Positions 25,677-36,800 are shown, numbered from the stretch's first letter. The stretch: DNA of 64,000 nucleotides from an uncultured Bacteroides sp. (GCF_910578895.1 NZ_CAJTSC010000002.1:111840-175839); one strand, 5' to 3'. Numbers and translations: made by a program. Notes: generated from the letters alone by a model not told the origin.

Positions 25677-28600
25677 TTAGAATGTTAAGTTTAAACCTAC
25701 TACCCAGCTCTTTGCACGAGGATAAGAAGAGTTGTCAACACCCGGAGTCAACGCACTGCCTGTAGCAGATACTTCAGGGTCATAACCTTCGTAACCAGTG
25801 AAAGTATGGATATTGTTCAACGTACAATAAATACGGGCATTGCTGATATGCGCTTGTTTCAACAAATGCTTCGGCAGTGTATAACCCAGCGTAATCGTAT
25901 TCAATCGAAGATAGGAACCATCTTCCACAAAACGACTGCTACGGTCGGTAATGGCAGTTTTATTATTGCCTGAAATGTTCCACATAATATCCTTGCTATA
26001 TTGTCCAGGATTCAAAGCCGCCAGACGTGCCAAATCGGTTGTTTCCTTTCCGGTCTGAGGATCGATTAATGTAAAACGGTTAGCCATCCCGGCTATGGTA
26101 TTCTGGTTGGCAAGATATGGACCTACAAAGCGCTGTGTACTCATATTGAACACGTCATTACCCACCACAAAGTTCATAAATACAGTCAAGTCAAAACCTT
26201 TGTATGTAAACGTATTGTTCCATCCACCCGTAAACTTGGGAGCTGCATTGCCTATCACAGTACGGTCGTTCACGCTCCATACCGGATTTCCATCCGTATC
26301 TGTCTCGCCAACCGTTGGTTTGTATTTGGCATCTCCGGGTTTTACAGCATCACGATTAAAACCTTTCAAAGAAGGCACACCCGGCTTCAAAGTATACTCG
26401 CCATCGTCAGTCTGCACAAAATCGTCTGTAGTATAGATACCATCGTAAAGAAGACCGAAGAATTGTCCAAGCGGCTTACCTTTCTGAACTTTAAAGCCAA
26501 TCTGCTCATACTCCTGAATAAAGTTATCAGTCTCGCTGTCTCCATAGATATCCATCACCTTAGAGCGGTTGAAAGCTATATTAAAGTCCATAGACCAAGT
26601 AAAATCTTTCGTGCGAATATTAGTTGAATTAAGCACAATCTCAACACCCCTGTTACGTATGGAACCTACATTCTGAATTTGCGTCGAATAACCGGTAGAT
26701 GTCGGAATTTTATTCTTAATCAACAAGTTGGCAGACTCATTATTATACCAATCCACCGAAAGGTTTACGCGGCTGTTCAATACCGAGACATCCAATCCTA
26801 CATTGACGGTCTTGGTTTTTTCCCATTTCAAATCCTTGTTTCCAAGGGTAGTACCCGGCACATACGTAATATAATCCTTACCGTTGTATCCATAATGTCC
26901 CGAACCATAGGAAGTGGCATACATATTGTTGTCGATCTTATTGTTACCGGCTACACCATAACCTGCACGCAATTTCAAGTTTTGAACAACCTCTTTTGCA
27001 CCTTCCATAAAGGGTTCTTCCGAAATACGCCATGCTGCAGAAGCGGAAGGGAAATAATCCCACTGGTTTCCTTTGGCAAACTTGGAAGAGCCATCAGCAC
27101 GCAAAGTCGCATTCAGCAAATAGCGATCTTTCAAGTTATATGAAAGACGGCCGAAGAAAGAAACCAATCCCACTTTACTTTTACCCGACTTCCATGTAGT
27201 AGGAGTACCCATAGATACATCGTTTAGTCCGAAATTTCCATCAGAGAATTGGCGATATTCATTATCCAAGTTCATTGATTCCCAATAAGCCGTTTCTTGC
27301 CCCAACAAAACATTGAAATGGTGATCCGATTTAACATCAAAGGCATAGTTCAACGTATTGGTTATCTGCCACTGGAATGCCTCGTCATTGTTGCGGTATC
27401 CATAACCATAGGGACTCAGATTAGACGAAGCCGTCTTCGTACTACCATCATCCCAATAATCATGGCGTATCTGCTTCCACTGGTAGTTTCCGGCAGTACG
27501 GAAAGTCAGGTTCTTGATAATATCTATCTCAAGACCCGCATTCACAGTCGCCATACGGGTATATTTTGTATTCGTAATGGCATTGTTATTGAGAATGGGG
27601 TTATTGGAGTCGTAATTATTACTACCCGGAATCTCATCAAAGTAGCTACCCAAATCCGTGCCAAGCAACTGCTCGTTGGTCCACAACTGACCGCCGGTCA
27701 CCGGCTGCAAAATAGTCTGCTTCAATGTACCACCCAATGAACCGCCACCATCAACTTTCGTCATCTGCAAACTGGTAGAGAAATCAAAACGTATACCCTT
27801 CCACAACTCATGATTGATTTTGGCACGGATACTGTTCTTTTCATAGCCATGCTTAGCCATAATACCATCCTCACCAGTATAGTTGTAACTCAACATATAC
27901 CTGGTCTTGTCACTACCGCCATTAATGTTTACGTTGTGATTTTGCATGACACCTGTGTTTCCAAACACCTCATCCTGCCAATCCACTCCCGCACGATTAC
28001 CGTATTCACTGGCAATACGTTCATAGACACTGCTATAGAAATCAGCAGAATTAATATCACCACCAAAGATTCCGGTCCAATTGTTTTCGTTACCACGCAA
28101 CAACTGAAATTCGTATTGGTACTTCACATAGTCTTCCACACCCAGTAAATCCAATTTCTTTCCAAGCTTGGAAAAGCTGACAAAGCCATTATAATTGACT
28201 TCCGTCTTACCGGATTTACCCGACTTTGTCGTAATCAGGATAACGCCGTTAGCACCTGCCGAACCATAAATAGCAGTGGCAGAAGCATCTTTCATCACGT
28301 CAATGGTTTCAATATCATTGATATCTACATTCTGAAGACCGTTGTCCATCTGAAAGCCGTCTACAATGTAAAGCGGTTCGCACCCCTGTGTAATAGAAGT
28401 ACCACCACGAACCGTAATCTGGATGTCAGCACCCGGAGCACCGCTCTGCTGAATTATATTAACGCCGGCAGCCTTACCTGAAAGTGCCTGTGCAGCAGTG
28501 GTCACAGGAACCTTTGCCAATTCCGCACCACCCACTGAAGCCGTAGCAGCTGTCAAGTCCTTACGTTTCACCTTTGCATACCCAATAGCAACCACCTCTT

Positions 28601-28916
28601 CCAACATCACTGAAGATTCCTTCAACGTAATGTCAAAATGAGTCTTATTACCAATAACTACCGTTTGGTTATCATAGCCGATAAACGAAACAACCAGTTC
28701 CTTGGCGGAAGTCGGCAACGAGAGAGTAAATTTACCATCCATATCGGTAATGGTACCGACAGAGTTGTTCCCTTTCACCGTTACAGAAGCACCGATTACT
28801 ACATCTATCGCATCGCGAACCGTACCTGTAATCGTCTTGTTCTGAGCAAAAAGTCCGAAAGGACAGCTTATCAACAGAAGCATCAATAAGCAGAGTTTTT
28901 TGTGTAAGATTCTCAT
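25677..28916 (-). CDS. SusC-family TonB-dependent glycan transporter
   Basis: This 1079-aa outer-membrane protein has a signal peptide (1-24) and a carboxypeptidase-regulatory-like domain at 27-105 (TITGTVRDAIDVVIGASVTVKG). A TonB plug follows at about 115-230, with GYAKVKRKDLTAATASV, IRGGTS-type residues and TIDVMKDASATAIYGSAGANGVILITTK. The rest is a 22-strand barrel ending in the C-terminal Phe of outer-membrane proteins (WVVGLNLTF). It imports oligosaccharides using TonB energy with the adjacent SusD. Its first 18 residues and the upstream leader are almost identical to those of the second SusC at 47050, 18 kb away. Confidence 0.93.
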   Translation of the reverse strand: MRILHKKLCLLMLLLISCPFGLFAQNKTITGTVRDAIDVVIGASVTVKGNNSVGTITDMDGKFTLSLPTSAKELVVSFIGYDNQTVVIGNKTHFDITLKESSVMLEEVVAIGYAKVKRKDLTAATASVGGAELAKVPVTTAAQALSGKAAGVNIIQQSGAPGADIQITVRGGTSITQGCEPLYIVDGFQMDNGLQNVDINDIETIDVMKDASATAIYGSAGANGVILITTKSGKSGKTEVNYNGFVSFSKLGKKLDLLGVEDYVKYQYEFQLLRGNENNWTGIFGGDINSADFYSSVYERIASEYGNRAGVDWQDEVFGNTGVMQNHNVNINGGSDKTRYMLSYNYTGEDGIMAKHGYEKNSIRAKINHELWKGIRFDFSTSLQMTKVDGGGSLGGTLKQTILQPVTGGQLWTNEQLLGTDLGSYFDEIPGSNNYDSNNPILNNNAITNTKYTRMATVNAGLEIDIIKNLTFRTAGNYQWKQIRHDYWDDGSTKTASSNLSPYGYGYRNNDEAFQWQITNTLNYAFDVKSDHHFNVLLGQETAYWESMNLDNEYRQFSDGNFGLNDVSMGTPTTWKSGKSKVGLVSFFGRLSYNLKDRYLLNATLRADGSSKFAKGNQWDYFPSASAAWRISEEPFMEGAKEVVQNLKLRAGYGVAGNNKIDNNMYATSYGSGHYGYNGKDYITYVPGTTLGNKDLKWEKTKTVNVGLDVSVLNSRVNLSVDWYNNESANLLIKNKIPTSTGYSTQIQNVGSIRNRGVEIVLNSTNIRTKDFTWSMDFNIAFNRSKVMDIYGDSETDNFIQEYEQIGFKVQKGKPLGQFFGLLYDGIYTTDDFVQTDDGEYTLKPGVPSLKGFNRDAVKPGDAKYKPTVGETDTDGNPVWSVNDRTVIGNAAPKFTGGWNNTFTYKGFDLTVFMNFVVGNDVFNMSTQRFVGPYLANQNTIAGMANRFTLIDPQTGKETTDLARLAALNPGQYSKDIMWNISGNNKTAITDRSSRFVEDGSYLRLNTITLGYTLPKHLLKQAHISNARIYCTLNNIHTFTGYEGYDPEVSATGSALTPGVDNSSYPRAKSWVVGLNLTF

Positions 28917-28974
28917 AGACTATTAATATATATATTTGATTAATAAATAAATTCAAGATTAATCAGACAGAATC
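28864..28974 (-). repeat. SusC leader/signal-sequence repeat, copy 1
   Basis: This stretch covers the first 18 codons of susC and about 55 bases upstream. It is nearly identical to 46998-47100 at the second susC: same codons for MRILHKKLCLLMLLLISC, one base change near codon 3, and an AT-rich leader with a 4-base length difference. The two copies are in direct orientation. Identity ends abruptly inside the signal peptide. Confidence 0.75.
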
Positions 28975-29001
28975 CATTATCAGACATCGCCTTTACGGAT
29001 G

Positions 29002-29009
29002 CAAAAATA
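29002..29009 (-). promoter_or_regulatory. -7 box of the first susC
   Basis: TATTTTTG on the minus strand matches TAnnTTTG and lies 86 bases before the susC start. No good -33 box is visible at the right spacing, as expected for a promoter that needs an activator or an alternative sigma factor. Confidence 0.45.
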
Positions 29010-29194
29010 GAGAAGCCACCAACTACTTAGCATGTCTGTTTTGATGATTGATATTAATTTTTTGACACTATTCCAACTAAATTAGTCATAAAAAACGTAA
29101 GTTCGATATAATATCTCCAAGATAGAAGTGTCACTAAGATTTCAATCCCCCGTTTGTTGAGATTATACAGATAATTAATGGAAAGTTATAAAAG

Positions 29195-29236
29195 AGTAAA
29201 TGGCGGCTGACTTATAAAAGTCAGTCGCCATTTACT
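29195..29236 (-). terminator. terminator of the sulfatase transcript
   Basis: A 19-bp stem (29195-29213 with 29218-29236, one G-T pair) with a 4-base loop is followed on the minus strand by TCTTTT. It lies 56 bases past the sulfatase stop and separates the two susC-type transcription units. Confidence 0.8.
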
Positions 29237-29291
29237 TGCTCGCCAATTATAATATCCCCTATCAACTACAAGGAGACAATATGGCTCATTA

Positions 29292-30680
29292 TCACTCGCC
29301 CGGCAACGGCCAATTAGGTGTAGGAACCCGCATTGTTTTCATTTCTTTTTCAAACTGCGCCACCATTTCAGGATATCGGTTTGCCAGATTGACAGATTCA
29401 GTCATGTCCTCTTTAATGTTATACAGTTCTAACGGGGCATCTTTCTTTATGGTCACCACCTTCCAGTCTCCACGTCTTGCCGCACGCTGTTTTCCGGGAA
29501 ACTCCCAATATAGCAAACGATTGTCCGTGTCAATCTGTTGCCCATAGAATAAGGGAAGAATATTAATGCCGTTAAGTTTCTGCGGCAATTTATCTGTCGC
29601 CCCTGCCAAGGCAGCCAAAGTGGGCATCACATCCGGAAAATAGATAATATTGTCCAACTTCTGTACCGGAACCTTCCCCCGCTGGTTTACGATAAAAGGC
29701 ACACGGATCCCTCCTTCATAAAGCTGGCCTTTCATTCCTTTCAGGGAACCTTTACATCCTAATTCTTCCAAAGGAGCTTGCTTGGCGACACCATTGTCCG
29801 ATGCAAAGATAATCAATGTATTCTCACGCAGTCCCAGCCTGTCAAGTTCTGCCAACAAACGCCCGATAGCCCGGTCCATATGAGTAATGAGCGAAGCATA
29901 ACACTTGGTATTCATGTCCCAAGCCTCGTCGTCATACCAAGTGGTCTCGTCTATATTATAAGGCTCGTGTGGTGCATCATAAGCCAAGTACAAAAAAAAC
30001 GGATTATTTTTATTACGATTGATGAACTTTATCGCATCTTCCGTCGACAGGTCTGTATTGTGCTTAATATGCTTATCTCCTTCGTTCTCTTTTACGTTCT
30101 CCAATTTTGTGTTGTTGAAACGCCAATAAGGATAATAGTACGGATCATTGGAATATGCAGTACTGATAAGCCAACCGTAAAACTCATCAAACCCTCGGTT
30201 CAAAGGAGTAGCTTCCGGATTAAATCCATCCAAATGCCATTTATTTACCAAACAAGTCTTGTAACCGGCAGCACCAAGCACTGTAGCAATGGTGGTGTCA
30301 TTCGGCTGAAGATGCATACGGCGGATGGGCTTTGTCCCTTTCAGTCCTTCAATGCCACCGGCAATGCAGAAATTGTCACGTATAGTCGTATTTCCCGTAT
30401 TCTTACCTGTCATCAAAGAACAGCGGGAAGGTGAACTGATGCCAGAACCGGCATAACATTGGGTAAAAGTAGTCCCCGTAGCCGCCAGGCGGTCTATATT
30501 AGGTGTTTCTATATGCTTGTTTCCGTAACATGCCAGGTCGCAATACCCCATGTCATCGGCTAAGATGAAAATGATATTGGGTTTATTATCCTGCACTGTA
30601 ACGGTTTGCTGCGCCTGTACAGCCAACTGAGGTGCGGCAATCATCCCCAAAGTACACATTCTATTTAATGCTGTTTTCAT
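29292..30680 (-). CDS. S1-family sulfatase, exported, serine-type
   Basis: This 462-aa enzyme has a signal peptide (MKTALNRMCTLGMIAAPQLA) and the sulfatase metal-binding start NIIFILADDMGYCDLACYG (Asp42, Asp43). The modification motif S-S-P-S-R (82-86), followed by CSLMTG, puts Ser82 as the residue converted to formylglycine, so an anaerobic radical SAM maturase (not in the window) would be needed. It also has TCLVNKWHLDG and IIFASDNGV near 295. Sulfatases remove sulfate esters from host or algal glycans. The gene follows the disrupted susD by 134 bases, so this locus probably targets a sulfated glycan, unlike the pectin genes on both sides. Length is normal for the family. Confidence 0.88.
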   Translation of the reverse strand: MKTALNRMCTLGMIAAPQLAVQAQQTVTVQDNKPNIIFILADDMGYCDLACYGNKHIETPNIDRLAATGTTFTQCYAGSGISSPSRCSLMTGKNTGNTTIRDNFCIAGGIEGLKGTKPIRRMHLQPNDTTIATVLGAAGYKTCLVNKWHLDGFNPEATPLNRGFDEFYGWLISTAYSNDPYYYPYWRFNNTKLENVKENEGDKHIKHNTDLSTEDAIKFINRNKNNPFFLYLAYDAPHEPYNIDETTWYDDEAWDMNTKCYASLITHMDRAIGRLLAELDRLGLRENTLIIFASDNGVAKQAPLEELGCKGSLKGMKGQLYEGGIRVPFIVNQRGKVPVQKLDNIIYFPDVMPTLAALAGATDKLPQKLNGINILPLFYGQQIDTDNRLLYWEFPGKQRAARRGDWKVVTIKKDAPLELYNIKEDMTESVNLANRYPEMVAQFEKEMKTMRVPTPNWPLPGE

Positions 30681-30708
30681 GTTTTTCCAAATGAATCAAT
30701 ACAAAGAT

Positions 30709-30768
30709 GAAAAGAGGTCGTCCCCCGCACAAGACTTAAGTCGCAGGAGTCTGCCATAACCTCTTTTC
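30709..30768 (-). terminator. stem-loop between susD remnant and sulfatase
   Basis: GAAAAGAGGT (30709-30718) pairs with 30759-30768, enclosing a GACTTAAGTC palindrome at 30733-30742. It fills the 134-base gap and probably lowers read-through from susD into the sulfatase gene or protects the susD transcript. Confidence 0.4.
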
Positions 30769-30814
30769 TCTTTTACAATAACCTTAAACTTTATTTATCT
30801 CAAACCACGAATAC

Positions 30815-32452
30815 TTACTCTCGATATCCTTCATTTTGCTCATACAGACCGGGAGTAACATTCAATTGGTTTCTCGGTATAGGATAGTAATGACGTCCGT
30901 CTTGTAAGTTGGATTTTAGCTCGGAATAGTTATAACGGTCAAACTGCGCTTCAGCGTCCGACTTCCACGAACCATAACGAACTTGGTCAAACCAACGGAT
31001 ACCTTCACCCATCAACTCAAGCTTACGCTCAAGTTTGATGTAATTCATGGCATCATTCACATCAACAGCAGCCTCGTCCCTCGGGTCACAATTGACTCTT
31101 GTACGTATCTTATTGACTATCTTCATAGCATCTGCAATGTTTCCTTCACCCGCCAAAAGTTCGGCATACATAAGTTGCATATCTTCAATGCGTATAATCG
31201 GAAGATTTACCCCCCAGTCATCATAATTCTTCATGCTTGTTTCATCATAAACCGTATTCATCATCTGAAGTTTGGGCTTGGAAGGCAGGAATTTATAAAG
31301 CATGGCTTCCGTATACACCATATCCGAAGAACCGTCTTCAAATGTCATCATCTCCTGCTTGCTCTGATAAGCATTGACACTCCCCTCTGCCGGAATGGAT
31401 GCCAAAACCCCGAAATCATATCCACGTCCGTCTTTCTTGCCACTGACAGAATAAGTCCTATCGAACTCATGCATCAATGTCTTGTCTATAAATATTTTAT
31501 TGGCAGAGCATACCCATTTAGTCCATGTTTGCGGCAAGTCCTTAACCGCAATTGTATTAAACACCGCCGGATTTCCGGAACCGCCACTACGGTATTGTAT
31601 GGCAAATATGGAATACTTGTTATAATAATCTTCAGACGGCATCCATTGCATTCTCCATTTTTCCAGGTCCGGTGCCCAATAGCCAGCTGCATGCGAGTCA
31701 TTAAGCACACTCTCAAGCTGTGTTTTGGCAAGACTCTTTGCAGCAACATCATTATACGGATACCCCGCCAAAGTCATGTATACACGCGCCAACATAGCCT
31801 TTGCAGCCATCTTGTCCGCACGTCCTTGCTTTTCAATACCTTTTTTGCCCTTTGCATCCTGCATATCTTCCTTATACGGAAGATTCTCCGCATTCTTTAA
31901 ATCAGGAATGACAATATTGTTAATTACATCTATTGCAGATGACTGCTTGACCGACTTTATTTCTGCAGGCGACATCGGTTTATCCACAACCGGAATATTA
32001 CCGAACAGACGTGCCAGCTCAAAATAGGCCCAACCCCTTAAAAAATAAGCTTCATTCAAGAACTGGGCTCTGATTTCTTCCGAGTCGAAAGAACCGCCCG
32101 GAATTTTCGAAATGGCAATATTGGCATCATAGATGATTTTATACCAAGTATTCCAAGTAGTATTGAACATGGTGGTATTCTCCAAAGCACGAAATGTCCC
32201 GATCTCGGAGTACTCGCGATAGGCATCCGGATTAGGCTCCACCCACATGATATCGGAACGGCATTCGGACATAAACCAATAAGAACAGTTGGCTATCTGA
32301 CGTAAATCGGCATAAACACCTATAATGCCTTGTTCCGATTGTTCCTGAGTCTGATAGAATCCGTCCGAAGTAAGCCTGTCCACAGGAGGAGTATCCAAAA
32401 AGCCATCACAGGAAAGGACGGTGAGTGCCAATGCACTCGTCCAAAGTATATT
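30815..32452 (-). pseudogene. susD-family gene with its 5' end removed by element insertion
   Basis: From 32452 the frame reads NILWTSALALTVLSCDGFLDTPPVDR, a SusD lipoprotein signal peptide with its lipobox Cys but no start codon; an in-frame TAA at 32453-32455 precedes it. The missing start and first six codons (MFKFKN) lie at 43792-43809, just past the second susC, and rejoin in phase with this piece. The body is a normal SusD (ARLFGNIPVVDKP, KAMLARVYMTLAGYPY, DMQLMYAELLAGEG, VNKIRTRV). The only in-frame alternative start, TTG at 32431, would lose most of the signal peptide, so surface export should fail. Precise excision would restore about 552 residues. Confidence 0.85.
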
Positions 32453-32454
32453 TT
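32449..32454. other. attachment core, susD-body side
   Basis: On the minus strand this is AAAATA, the sequence shared with 43791-43796 at the other border. The flanking susD sequence continues ATACTTTGG. The exact crossover point inside the shared bases cannot be fixed by eye. Confidence 0.55.
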
Positions 32455-32591
32455 AGATTTTCAATGGTTTGATACAACCGCTTGAGAAATAAACATTTAA
32501 CTGCGTATTCGATAGATAGTGGTAACGAGTTGGCAACCGTGCGAATTTCAGTGATTTACGGTGCTATGCTGTCAAATAACTCTTCCATGTA

Positions 32592-32622
32592 CAAAAGTAT
32601 GATAATTCTCTGAAAGGACAAT
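32592..32622 (-). promoter_or_regulatory. outward promoter at the element's end
   Basis: On the minus strand ATTG (32619-32622), a 19-base gap and TACTTTTG (32592-32599) match the Bacteroides promoter pattern. It points out of the element into the truncated susD, starting about 130 bases before the junction. The region between holds only 10-11-codon ORFs, so it seems to serve the flanking genes or a small RNA. Confidence 0.5.
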
Positions 32623-32686
32623 GTATTTGACTGATTTATCACGACAGTGTATGTTGATTGTCATTCTCACAAAAGCAATAATGAAA

Positions 32687-32729
32687 TGGGAACAAACACT
32701 TCTGCCATGTATCAGAGTGTTTGTTCCCA
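32687..32729. terminator. bidirectional terminator after the protease gene
   Basis: A perfect 14-bp inverted repeat (32687-32700, 32716-32729) with a 15-base loop begins 5 bases after the protease stop. On the plus strand a run of five T follows, and on the minus strand the sequence ATTTCATTATT. It closes the cargo operon. Confidence 0.75.
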
Positions 32730-32733
32730 ATTT

Positions 32734-33615
32734 TTACTTTGCATTATAATTCTGCATGTATCTTCCTCCAATATTATTTTCCACAACTTTGGAAATGGGA
32801 AATTTATCAAATAGAATCATATAACAATGATGCAAACTAAGAATAGCATCTTGTAAATCAGAGTTTGTCTCTAAGTCCACAATATTCAACCCTGCATTTT
32901 TGCAATCCTGTTTAGATAAATGTCTGCTGTGTGAATAGCTCTTATTATGATTCAAAAATACATTCTTGATTTTATCAAAATCTATCTGAGGATTAACTTC
33001 TTTCAGCCATTGCTCTGCCAATTGAGCAGACCATGCAACTGCATTTTCACACGCTGTTAAAAATGTAGGATGATACTTAGAAATAATAGTTTGCCATAAT
33101 CCTAATGAAGCTTGATTAGCAGATACCTCATTAACAGCTCGGTTGAATTCATCTATAACAGCTTGACACGCTATTCCACCCATTTGAGGGTCTATGGGAC
33201 CTAAAGAAGATTGTTCCCCCATTATAATCTCTCTGCAAGACATGGCAATCATAGTACCTGCCGACATAGAAATTTGAGGGATAAAAGCTCTCACATCGCC
33301 ATTAAAAAGACTTTTTAGATATGTAACGATACTTTCTGTTGCAGCAATATCCCCCCCTGGTGTATGAAGAATTAAATCAAGTCCTCTTGCTTTATCTAAC
33401 TTATATACTGTTGTCATAAAAGCATTTTTGTCTTGTTCATCAATTGACACATGAGGAGCATCAGGCGTTTTCAGCCAACCAGAATAGTATGCTATCACAT
33501 TTCGTCCTGTAATAGAATGTATTTGGGTTAAATACTGTTCACGTTTTTTATCCAACTCTATCCCTACATTAGAATACAAGTTTACATCTGTTATTATTTC
33601 ACTCCAACTTGGCAT
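32734..33615 (-). CDS. SDH/ClpP-type serine protease, cargo of the element
   Basis: This 293-aa soluble protein belongs to the SDH_sah (ClpP/crotonase-fold) serine protease group. It has LDLILHTPGGDI (80-90, the oxyanion PGG region), ISMSAGTMIAMS with candidate nucleophile Ser118, and SSLGPIDPQMGG (137-147), the typical SDH signature. A helical C-terminal part of about 130 residues follows and may bind substrate. No signal peptide or membrane anchor is seen, unlike SppA. It starts 7 bases after the 63-aa gene and ends the cargo operon, so it is co-expressed with the restriction-modification protein. Proteases of this group have been noted beside defence genes, but the target is unknown. Guarding the restriction enzyme or killing the cell on failure is speculation. 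Confidence 0.75.
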   Translation of the reverse strand: MPSWSEIITDVNLYSNVGIELDKKREQYLTQIHSITGRNVIAYYSGWLKTPDAPHVSIDEQDKNAFMTTVYKLDKARGLDLILHTPGGDIAATESIVTYLKSLFNGDVRAFIPQISMSAGTMIAMSCREIIMGEQSSLGPIDPQMGGIACQAVIDEFNRAVNEVSANQASLGLWQTIISKYHPTFLTACENAVAWSAQLAEQWLKEVNPQIDFDKIKNVFLNHNKSYSHSRHLSKQDCKNAGLNIVDLETNSDLQDAILSLHHCYMILFDKFPISKVVENNIGGRYMQNYNAK

Positions 33616-33622
33616 ATTCTCT

Positions 33623-33814
33623 TTATTTATTAATTATAGTACTTGAGGACAATATAGTTTCATATTTAGAGGTATCATAAATAGAAAACTGCTTGTATAC
33701 ATCTCCGGTCTTTTCCCATTTTGAAAAGTCATAATTTACAGAGGATTGCGTATGCATCATTTTGTTATACATATCCTCTAAAGAAACTCTTTTGTTATTC
33801 TTATCATTATTCAT
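33623..33814 (-). CDS. 63-aa protein of unknown function between R-M-S and protease genes
   Basis: The ATG at 33812-33814 lies 3 bases after the stop of the restriction-modification gene, and the stop is 7 bases before the protease start, so translation is coupled across all three. The protein is hydrophilic and helical at first (KRVSLEDMYNKMMHTQSS), then Tyr/Ser/Lys-rich, with no Cys, signal or membrane segment. Its size and position suit an adaptor or inhibitor of one neighbour. I recognise no family. Confidence 0.65.
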   Translation of the reverse strand: MNNDKNNKRVSLEDMYNKMMHTQSSVNYDFSKWEKTGDVYKQFSIYDTSKYETILSSSTIINK

Positions 33815-33817
33815 TTC

Positions 33818-36800
33818 TTATAAATATTTATCAAGTATAACTTGTTTCTTACTCGCTGCATTCTCTATCAAATTGCGGGCTTTTATAATTTCTGATTCTA
33901 ATGCCTCAATCTGAGTTACTATGCGCTTCTGCTCATCAATTGATGGCATCGGGATTTTAAAATTATCAATGTCATCCTTGTTGATGCTTGGATATGCAGC
34001 TTTAGGCATGGCAACCTCCATCTGTTTCATTAAGTCGTCAGAAAACATAAATAAGAAATATAATAGCTTCGTTATATATGATTCCTCTTTTTGAGACTTA
34101 ATAAGGGCAAAACCTGTTGAAAATATCGTCTTGTCAGGAACACTTTCTATATAGGCAAAACCTTTAAGATATGGCCGGACAGTAGAAACAATTGTTGTCT
34201 TATCCAAAGCAACTCTTCTTGCTCGTGACGGTGCATCTTTACCCAATATTTGTTTATCATAAGATATGATACCGTTACCTTTGCCTATAGAGTCAATATC
34301 AATATAAGTAAAGTATCCGTTTCCAAAACTATTTACAGGATTAAGGGAATTAGTATTTATGTCAAAGTAATCTTTAATACATACCGTAGAATCCAAGTTG
34401 TTTATTATGGTTCTTATTTCGGAAGTCTTAGCATCAATCAACAGTTTCGCATCAATGACAACTTTATCAATCTTATCAATCTCCTCTACAATCAGTTTTT
34501 GAACATCAATAGGAGGAACGGGAATACGTATGCTCTTAATATTTGAGATATTAACACTTGCTTGATTTGCTGCTTTTATTGCATACTTTTGAACTTCAGC
34601 CATAAAAACAGGCAATTTAAAAATAGCATAGGCATATTTCGGGATAATGAGATTGTTAGCTCTAAATCTAAGCAGATTTATCCCATGCACAACTTTCTCG
34701 TCCGACTCAAAAATGCCTGTTTTACCTAAATACTTAACACTATTAATATGACTAAAGAGAATATCCCCATTTTGTAAAAAGTCTTGCTCTTCAACTTTAT
34801 CCGTAGTCCACTTTGTCGCATTAATATCAAATTCGGCGTTTGCTATGGATTCTATACGAGAAACACGATATCCACCAATAGAATCAGACTGTTTTACATT
34901 TTTACCATTCTTTATAGTGATAAATAGATCTGCAATTTTTAATTGTGGATATAGACTATCAACTATTACTTTTTTTTTTACGGTTAAAGAAATACCTTTG
35001 TCATAGGTGTCTCTGTCAAAAGTAAGCATATCAATTAATGCAGAGCGAGAGACATGAGGCTTCATATTCTCTGCAATGATAGAGTGGTAATTTCCTCCAA
35101 AAGCTTGCTGAATGTAAGTACTTGCCTTCTCTGGATTATTCTTACTATTTATATCAAAGAGTTGGGTACATTCGTCAATATTTTTGCCTCTTTGCATAGC
35201 ATGAATTCCCTCATTACCTCGACGATTCGAGAACTCATAGCCTAAGAATCGTTTTTCTACATCTTTCTCTCCACTTCTGACAATAACAACTTTTTGAGGA
35301 TATGCCAGAACAAAGTACAATAGTTTTTCTGCTTCTATGCTTAGTATAGTTTCCAACAACTTAGCATCATTTTTTGCAGAAATCTTCTTTCTATACTCTG
35401 AATATATTTCGTGTGCCTTAACCTTGTCATTTGGAGATTTCTGTAGCAATGTAACATAATCAACATAATCGAGTCCCTCCCAAACATGAGCCACATATTT
35501 TGAAGCAGGGGTTTCTATACCATTTATGGTAACATCATTTAGGGTACGGAAATAAGCATCAACAGCTACCTTTGTATTAGTTGCAAAATAATTATCTCTA
35601 CGGCGTAGGAATAGGACAATAGTATTTATTGGGGTTGCCATAAACGTATTGCTACCCAACTCTGCAATAGCTACAATATCGAAGTATTGCAAAATAATCT
35701 CACGCGCCTTAGTGTAAACACCCGAATTGCTTAGCATGGAACTGGGCAGAACTATTCCTGCTATACCACCGTCTTTAAGTAACTGCTTCGTACGCTCAAC
35801 AAATAAACACTCTATTTCAGAACTATTATCTGTTAGTGAATTATACAACTCAAAATCTTGTTCTGTATAGTAGTCACGAGTAGTTTGACGGAATGAAGAT
35901 ACGGAATACGGAGGGTTACTCAATACTATATCGAATTGTTGGTTATCCTTTTGTCCATCATTTACCAATTTGCGCAACTTACCCTTGTACTCTTTGTTAT
36001 TACAGAAATTGGCGAGTCCATCACTGAGGATAACATTGGCTAAACCATCACCATGTAAATAACAACCAACTTTACCAACTTTTACAAGTCGGTAATCCTT
36101 TTCGATGCCATATACATAATCAGTAGCCCAATCGAAATGGCAATTCTGCCAATTGACAAGGTGCTTTCTAGTCTCCTCAATATACTTAGAGGTATCGCAA
36201 TCGTTTATGATGTCTTGTATTTCGTGCATAAACTCTGTGATAAAGTGACCGCTACCAGCTGCATAGTCAATCATATATGGCAAAATTTCACCATCCTTAC
36301 GAGATAGTTTTTCTGCCATAATAGAATCCAGAGGAAGACTCTTTATGATGAATTGTGCGATAGGCACAGGTGTGAAATACTGTCCAGCCTCTTGTTTGAG
36401 GCCTGTAGTAAGTAGTAGTTCGAAGAAGTCAGACAAATACTGCTGTCTCTTGTTGTATCGAATTCTATATCCCTGAATCAATTCTACAACCTCTTTTACA
36501 ACCTTTGCATTTTCTTCAAATGAAGCATTGTCATACACCTCCTTGATTGCAAACTCATTATTCTTTTCAAGACGAAGTTTGTTTACCTCTCTTAAAAGGT
36601 ACTGTTTAGTATCTTCATTTAGGTTAGCACAACGCTTATCAAAGTCCTCATTATTGAAATCGCTAACAGTTCTGTCCAAAAATTTTTTCATTCCTTTGCT
36701 ATAAAGGTCTGTCAAGCGAAGTTGGAAATCAACATGATTGTCTCGTCCTTCAAGCCATTGGAACTTTAATTCTTCACCCTCACCTGTAGTTGTTTCATCA

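Noticed and set aside
32450..32590. Small peptides of 10-11 codons behind the outward promoter
   Set aside because: Too short to support, and with no ribosome-binding context distinguishing them from chance.
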